A DNA stretch of 64,000 nucleotides from NCBI GenBank assembly GCA_021521415.1, contig JAIQDT010003860.1, forward strand, positions 62,001 to 126,000, given 5' to 3'. The position numbers and the translations under genes are program-made. This stretch comes from Bidens hawaiensis. Lineage: Eukaryota; Streptophyta; Magnoliopsida; Asterales; Asteraceae. Of this stretch, positions 59,455-64,000 are shown piece by piece (the stretch's first letter is position 1; every line of letters starts with the position of its first letter). Under the pieces are notes generated by a model. The model made no database searches, was not told where the DNA came from, and saw nothing but the letters and a program-made list of their open reading frames with translations.

Positions 59455-60955
59455 ACTTCATCACCTCCACTAAAATATCATTTTATGTAGGTAAGTGGCT
59501 TATAATAAGCATTTATAAGATAACTTAGTTTAAAGATAAGACAGTTCGTTAAATTACTAAGTGAATTGTTCTTGATATTTTAGTAAAAAACCTTTGTATT
59601 ATACTTAAAATACCAATTAAAATTAGTTAATTTGTAAAGGATTAACCTTGAATTATCAGTTATTAACGCACAAAACTTTTGAATAATTATAGAACTCATG
59701 TAATAACCACCCAAGAGTTGTTAAAGTAGGTTATATTACACACTCACTTGACAAGTAATTTACCGATTTTAGTGGAAGAACATCGACAATCAATTTTCAC
59801 AACATTGCCAATCATTCCCCGTTTTAAGATGATAAATTTCCACTAATACTTCACATGATCCATGTCAATATTAGGATTTATGTTATTTTCTCAACCAATC
59901 CCTTACAAGAGTGGCAATTTCTCGGCTTATCGTCAAGCTCGGAACTGGTGTCTATTTTAAAGTAATCCAAGGCCTCACAGGAATAGCAATTTCTCGGCTT
60001 ATCATCAAGCTTGGCATTTGGGGTATCTTTTAAGAGTATTTTAACATTCCTCATCAGGTGATAATTGCAACATAGCCTTTCCTTGTTAAAAACCAATCAC
60101 ATGTTTAACCAATATTATTAAAATTCAATTAATATTCATTATAAACCAAGATATTACTATGAAAGTTTAGCCAACACTAAACATGATGCTATCCATCAAA
60201 GTAATAGATACATACATGATCAAATTAAATTAATCTAACCAATTTGGATGATTAATCTTTGATGCTAATGACTTCTTCCACAAGCTTAATCTCCTTAATC
60301 TTTAAAGGTTGGATGAATTGGATAATTCCCTTATTAATGGTATAGAAAGGAGGTGGCTAGAGAGAATTTAATGGTGTTATAAGGTGTGTTAAATGTGGAA
60401 GATGAGCGTTCAATTTATAGGTTGATCCGGGTGCCAACACATGACCGTGTTTAGCAAAACACGACCATGGTGACCTTTTTTGTCATGCTGTATTTAATGC
60501 TCATTTTCAGGTCGTACAACAAGAGTGATCACAACCGTGGTGAGTTGGGCACGACTGTGGTGAGTCCAAAACAGTCCAAATTTGTCTTTTTCTCTTATAC
60601 TTTCAACATGGGACGTGTTTTGGTAAAGCACGGCCATGTTACACTTCAGAATCTTCAATTTTGTCTTTTCCTCTTGTTCTTGTTAACATGAGTGTGTTGA
60701 GGTTAATATGGCTATGTTTTGTCTTCCTAAATTTTGTCTTTGCTTCGTCTGCTCTAGATATGGTCATGCCTTGATTCACCATGGAGTGTGTTTAGTTTGT
60801 TTTCACCGTTTTCTCAATTTTTCTTCGTATATCATCTCGTTTTATTCTCTAGGGCTATATTTTCCTATAGAAATTATAAACATTAATGGTTATTTATTCT
60901 AATATAATTGCCGATATTACGCTTATTTGGAGGCATTTTGGTGATGAAAAAATGC
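59455..60955. other. Unidentified 1.5-kb insertion in the old LTR-like repeat
   Basis: It has no counterpart in the three related copies at 42-52 kb. It contains a small local duplication with TTTCTCGGCTTATC(G/A)TCAAGC (about 59918 and 59989) and several CACGACC / ACCGTGGTGA motifs. No ORF longer than 80 codons. Confidence 0.45.
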
Positions 60956-61518
60956 ATAAATTATTATACATCAATATTTATTGCATGACGATTGATGAAT
61001 CATGCTTTTTTATATATATTTATATACGCAAAAACTTATGAAAACTCACCAACTTAATTGTTGACAAATATATTATTTTAAACGTGCTGCATGCTGAGTA
61101 CGATGAAGTGCCAGGAAAAGAAAATTAGTTTTACCTTAGGACTATCCAAACGAATAATATTTGTTTTCTTTTCGTTGTAATGTTACATGCTTTATTTATC
61201 GAACTATTTGTGTACTTGCGAAGTTTATGAAATATACTAATTATATTGTTACCATTAATAGCGTTACGAGCATATGAGTTATCTGTACGTTGCACCGAGG
61301 TGTATTCCGCTTAAAGGCGGGGTGTTACAGATAAAATTGTGATATACCCAAAAGGATAATGACTTGCACTTTACATCGATCGAAAACCACAAAAACGAAT
61401 ACTGATACCGATATCGATATTAGTTAAGTTCCTTTAAAAAACAAAGAGAAAATTAAATAATAATATTTACGTATTTAGCTTTTCCTTTAAAAAAGAGAAA
61501 ATTAAATAATAATATTAT

Positions 61519-62568
61519 GGAATGCTGGCCTCATATAATCCAAACTATGACCCATTGGCAAATATAAGGACCAACTATCGAAATGGCAAAATATAATCCA
61601 AACTACGCATGTGGGTGGAAAATTAACGGGAAGTTAACCTTCCGTTAGTTTTTGTGACGTGGCGGCTTAGCTGTCATGTAACCTGCTGACGGGGATGCTG
61701 ACTAGGATATTAATTAAAAAAAACTTTCTTAAAACCAAAATAATAATAATAATAATAATAGAAACCTGCAAAATATGTGTCTATCTCTTAAACTCATCTC
61801 CGACCTAGCTAGTACCACCACATCGGCCCCAACCACCATTAGCCTCTGTCACTACCACCACCACCACCGGCATCCGTCACTACCACCACCGCCAATCAAT
61901 CAATTAACGATATTGGTAAGAAGAAGGTGTATCGATGGTATGGTGGCAGCTCCGGCGAGTACAAAAGTTAGCTTCCTGAACAACTCACCGTCCCCTAATT
62001 AACACACTAGTTAAGCTAAGGTAGGTTACCTGCCTGAACTTCTTCACCGGCGGTGCGTTCACCGAAACCTGAGAGAATTTCCAGTCCACCGGTGGCGGCG
62101 ATGGACTCGATATGTGAGGTGGTTGTTGGCCGATCATCGGAATCGATAAGTGGTGGTGGTAGGTGGATTAGGTGGAGAGAGTTTAGAGAGAGAGAGAGAG
62201 GATAGAGTTTACAACAGTGGTTGGCGGCCAGTGACGATTGGCAGTGGTAGTGTCGTCGGCTGATGGTGGTTTGGGGCTTGGTGCAGATGTGTGGTATGAA
62301 TCTTGAAGATAGCAAAGTTGAATTATTATTATTATTAAATTCACTGATGGTTTTAATTTAAGATTTTTTTTAATTAATATCCTAGTCAGCATCCCCGTCA
62401 GCAGGTTACAAGACAGCTAAGCCGCCACGTCACAAAAACTAACGGAAGGTTAACTTTCCGTTAATTTTCCACCCACATGCGTAGTTGGGATTATATTTTG
62501 CCATTTCGATAGTTGGTCCTTATATTTGCCAATGAGCCATAATTGAAATTATATGAGACCAATATTCC
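61519..62568. mobile_element. Mutator-like non-autonomous element (possible Pack-MULE)
   Basis: 1050 bp with about 200-bp terminal inverted repeats (61519-61725 and 62362-62568), roughly 94% alike by eye, containing GTTAACCTTCCGTTAG and GGACCAACTATCG. It is flanked by a perfect 9-bp duplication TAATATTAT (61510-61518 and 62569-62577), diagnostic of Mutator-like transposition. The 640-bp interior is more GC-rich than its surroundings (CCACCACC, CACCGGCGG, GGTGGCGGCGATGG) and might be captured gene sequence. No long ORF. Confidence 0.9.
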
Positions 62569-62577
62569 TAATATTAT

Positions 62578-63170
62578 TGTGTGGCTAAATTTCAATATAC
62601 AAAAGTTTGTGGTTTGGTTGTATGTAAAACATCATCTTCAATTCTTTCATTGGTTATGGGGCATCAAGCTATAGCTTGATAAAGAAAAATGGACCCATCC
62701 CGTTTTTAGTAAAAACTAAGAATCTAGAAAACACTTTATATTAAATTTATATTTATATAAGAAGATAGTATTTATAAAATACATAATAAGTAATAACTGT
62801 TTCTTTCGAGTAAAATGTCATGTTCGTCCTTGTGGTTTGACAAATAATACGAATTTAGTTCAAAAAGTTTATTTTTTGCATATGGACCATCCACGTTTTC
62901 AATTCTTGCCAATTGCATCCAAATCACTAACGCTGTTAAATTTAATCGTTAAGTCAAGGGTAGACATGTGTTTTCACTATTTCTTTATTATGTGAGTAAA
63001 GTGCCAAAATCGTCCCCAATGTTTGGTCACATTTGCGAATTTTGTCCAAAAATATTTTTTTTTTTCGCAATTAGACCCTCGATGTTTTCCAACCGTTGCC
63101 AATTTCGTCCAAATTGTTAACCGGTCTAAATTCAATGTTAACTCAAGGGTGCTACTATCCTTTTATATGT
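62578..63170. other. Intergenic DNA, nothing recognised
   Basis: AT-rich. Contains two loosely similar segments of the form 'TCGTCC..TGTGGTTTG...GCCAATT' (about 62826-62915 and 63010-63110), a dispersed plant repeat pattern. No gene. Confidence 0.45.
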
Positions 63171-63175
63171 TCGTT

Positions 63176-63382
63176 ACACTACTACTACTACTACTGCTAC
63201 TACTGCTACTGCTGCTACTGCTACTACTGCTACTGCTACTGCTGCTACTGCTACTGCTACTGCTACTTCTACTGCTACTACTACTGCTACTACTACTGCT
63301 ACTACTGCTCCTGCTACTACTGCTCCTGCTGCTGCTGCTCCTGCTGCTGCTGCTGCTACTGCTGCTGCTGCTACTGCTGCTA
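63176..63382. repeat. Imperfect (CTG/CTA) triplet array 1
   Basis: About 69 uninterrupted triplets, mainly CTG and CTA with a few CTT and CTC. It gives poly-Leu, poly-Tyr/Cys or poly-Ala/Val in different frames, so the apparent ORFs are artefacts. Confidence 0.95.
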
Positions 63383-63579
63383 ACGAACCACGTCTTGATC
63401 TTCTCCTCCGGTTGCTTGAGACCTGCAATGGTTTTTCGAGGGTGTGGAGGTGACTGCTAAGAAATCTCAAAAGATCTCTTGTTTACAGACACAAAAAGTG
63501 GTGGTGGCTCTTATTGAGCATGACCCTTGAATAAGGAGGTGGAGACCTCCTTATATAGAGAGCCTCATGGCCACCATCA
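63383..63579. other. Unique spacer between the triplet arrays
   Basis: About 200 bases of non-repetitive sequence including CTTGATCTTCTCCTCCGG and TCCTTATATAGAGAGCC (a TATA-like motif). Function unknown. Confidence 0.5.
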
Positions 63580-63603
63580 TGCTGCTACTACTGCTACTGC
63601 TAC

Positions 63604-63634
<31 letters not shown>

Positions 63635-63837
63635 ACTGCTACTGCTACTACTACTGCTACTGCTACTGCTACTGCTACTGCTACTGCTACTGCTACTGCT
63701 ACTGCTACTACCTACTGCTGCTGCTGCTGCTGCTCCTGCTGCTCCTGCTGCTGCTCCTGCTGCTTCTGCTACTTTTGCTTCTACTTCTACTTCTACTGCT
63801 ACTTCTACTTCTACTGCTACTTCTACTACTACTACTG

Positions 63838-63901
<64 letters not shown>

Positions 63902-63951
63902 TGCTGCTCCTGCTGCTACTGCTACTTCTACTGCTACTACTACTACTACTG

Positions 63952-63997
<46 letters not shown>

Positions 63998-64000
63998 TGC
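63580..64000. repeat. Imperfect (CTG/CTA) triplet array 2, open at window edge
   Basis: Over 420 bases of CTG, CTA, CTT and CTC triplets with one 1-base slip (CTACCTACTG near 63710). It continues beyond the window. Confidence 0.95.

Larger units (their letters stand above)
57180..61329 (+). repeat. Old LTR-like repeat, interrupted twice
   Basis: Related to 42084-43255 in reverse orientation: the right end reads GCTTAAAGGCGGGGTGTTACA. Matching blocks are at about 60960-61329, 59401-59450 and 57180-57369. A 2031-bp solo LTR (57370-59400) divides the last two. About 1.5 kb of unmatched sequence (59455-60955) separates the first two; it has no convincing ORF. The left end is not defined. Confidence 0.65.

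Noticed and set aside
63023..63470. Poly-Leu, poly-Ala/Val and poly-Tyr/Cys proteins
   Set aside because: They are readings of the CTG/CTA triplet array in different frames. No other gene signal is present.

Overview
This window is nuclear DNA of a flowering plant, most likely of the daisy family (Asteraceae). The genes are intron-rich with AT-rich introns and GT-AG splice sites. The Ty1/copia polyprotein, and above all the extra ORF downstream of it, resemble proteins I recall from repeat-rich Asteraceae genomes. The family assignment is from memory of protein families, not from a search.

Layout: (1) 1-10061, minus strand: most of a SIRE-lineage Ty1/copia retrotransposon. It has the 5' LTR, PBS, gag, pol (broken by one in-frame TAG) and a third ORF that runs off the left edge. 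It sits in an older LTR-like fragment (10062-11276). (2) 12922-17668, minus: an intact 14-exon gene for a DWNN/zinc-knuckle/RING protein of the RBBP6/Mpe1 family (PQT3-like), with an Au-SINE-like piece in intron 1. (3) 20098-30018, minus: a 10-exon AIM24-family gene whose ninth exon is split by a 6.1-kb gag-only LTR retrotransposon (20446-26580) with almost identical LTRs and a perfect 5-bp target duplication. (4) 30222-35220: a belt of MITEs, a hAT-like element and short-motif repeats. (5) 35615-38915, plus: a four-exon GT47 exostosin-type glycosyltransferase with a 1-nt frameshift in its last exon and a minisatellite in intron 3. (6) 41867-54811: three tandem copies of a 4.3-kb segment whose repeating breakpoint lies inside a MITE. 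(7) 57180-61329: an old LTR-like repeat related to one inside the 4.3-kb unit, interrupted by a 2031-bp solo LTR with 5-bp target duplications. (8) 61519-62568: a Mutator-like non-autonomous element with ~200-bp inverted repeats and a perfect 9-bp target duplication. (9) 63176 to the right edge: large imperfect CTG/CTA triplet arrays.

The three host genes show no functional link. One is intact (PQT3-like), one is disrupted by a recent insertion (AIM24) and one carries a frameshift (GT47). The most unusual points are the exon insertion by a gag-only element, and the third ORF of the copia element. That ORF has its own upstream module of palindromes, TATA box, leader and palindromes, repeating the plan of the LTR-gag region. 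Exon boundaries were placed by eye from splice signals and reading frame, without transcript data.
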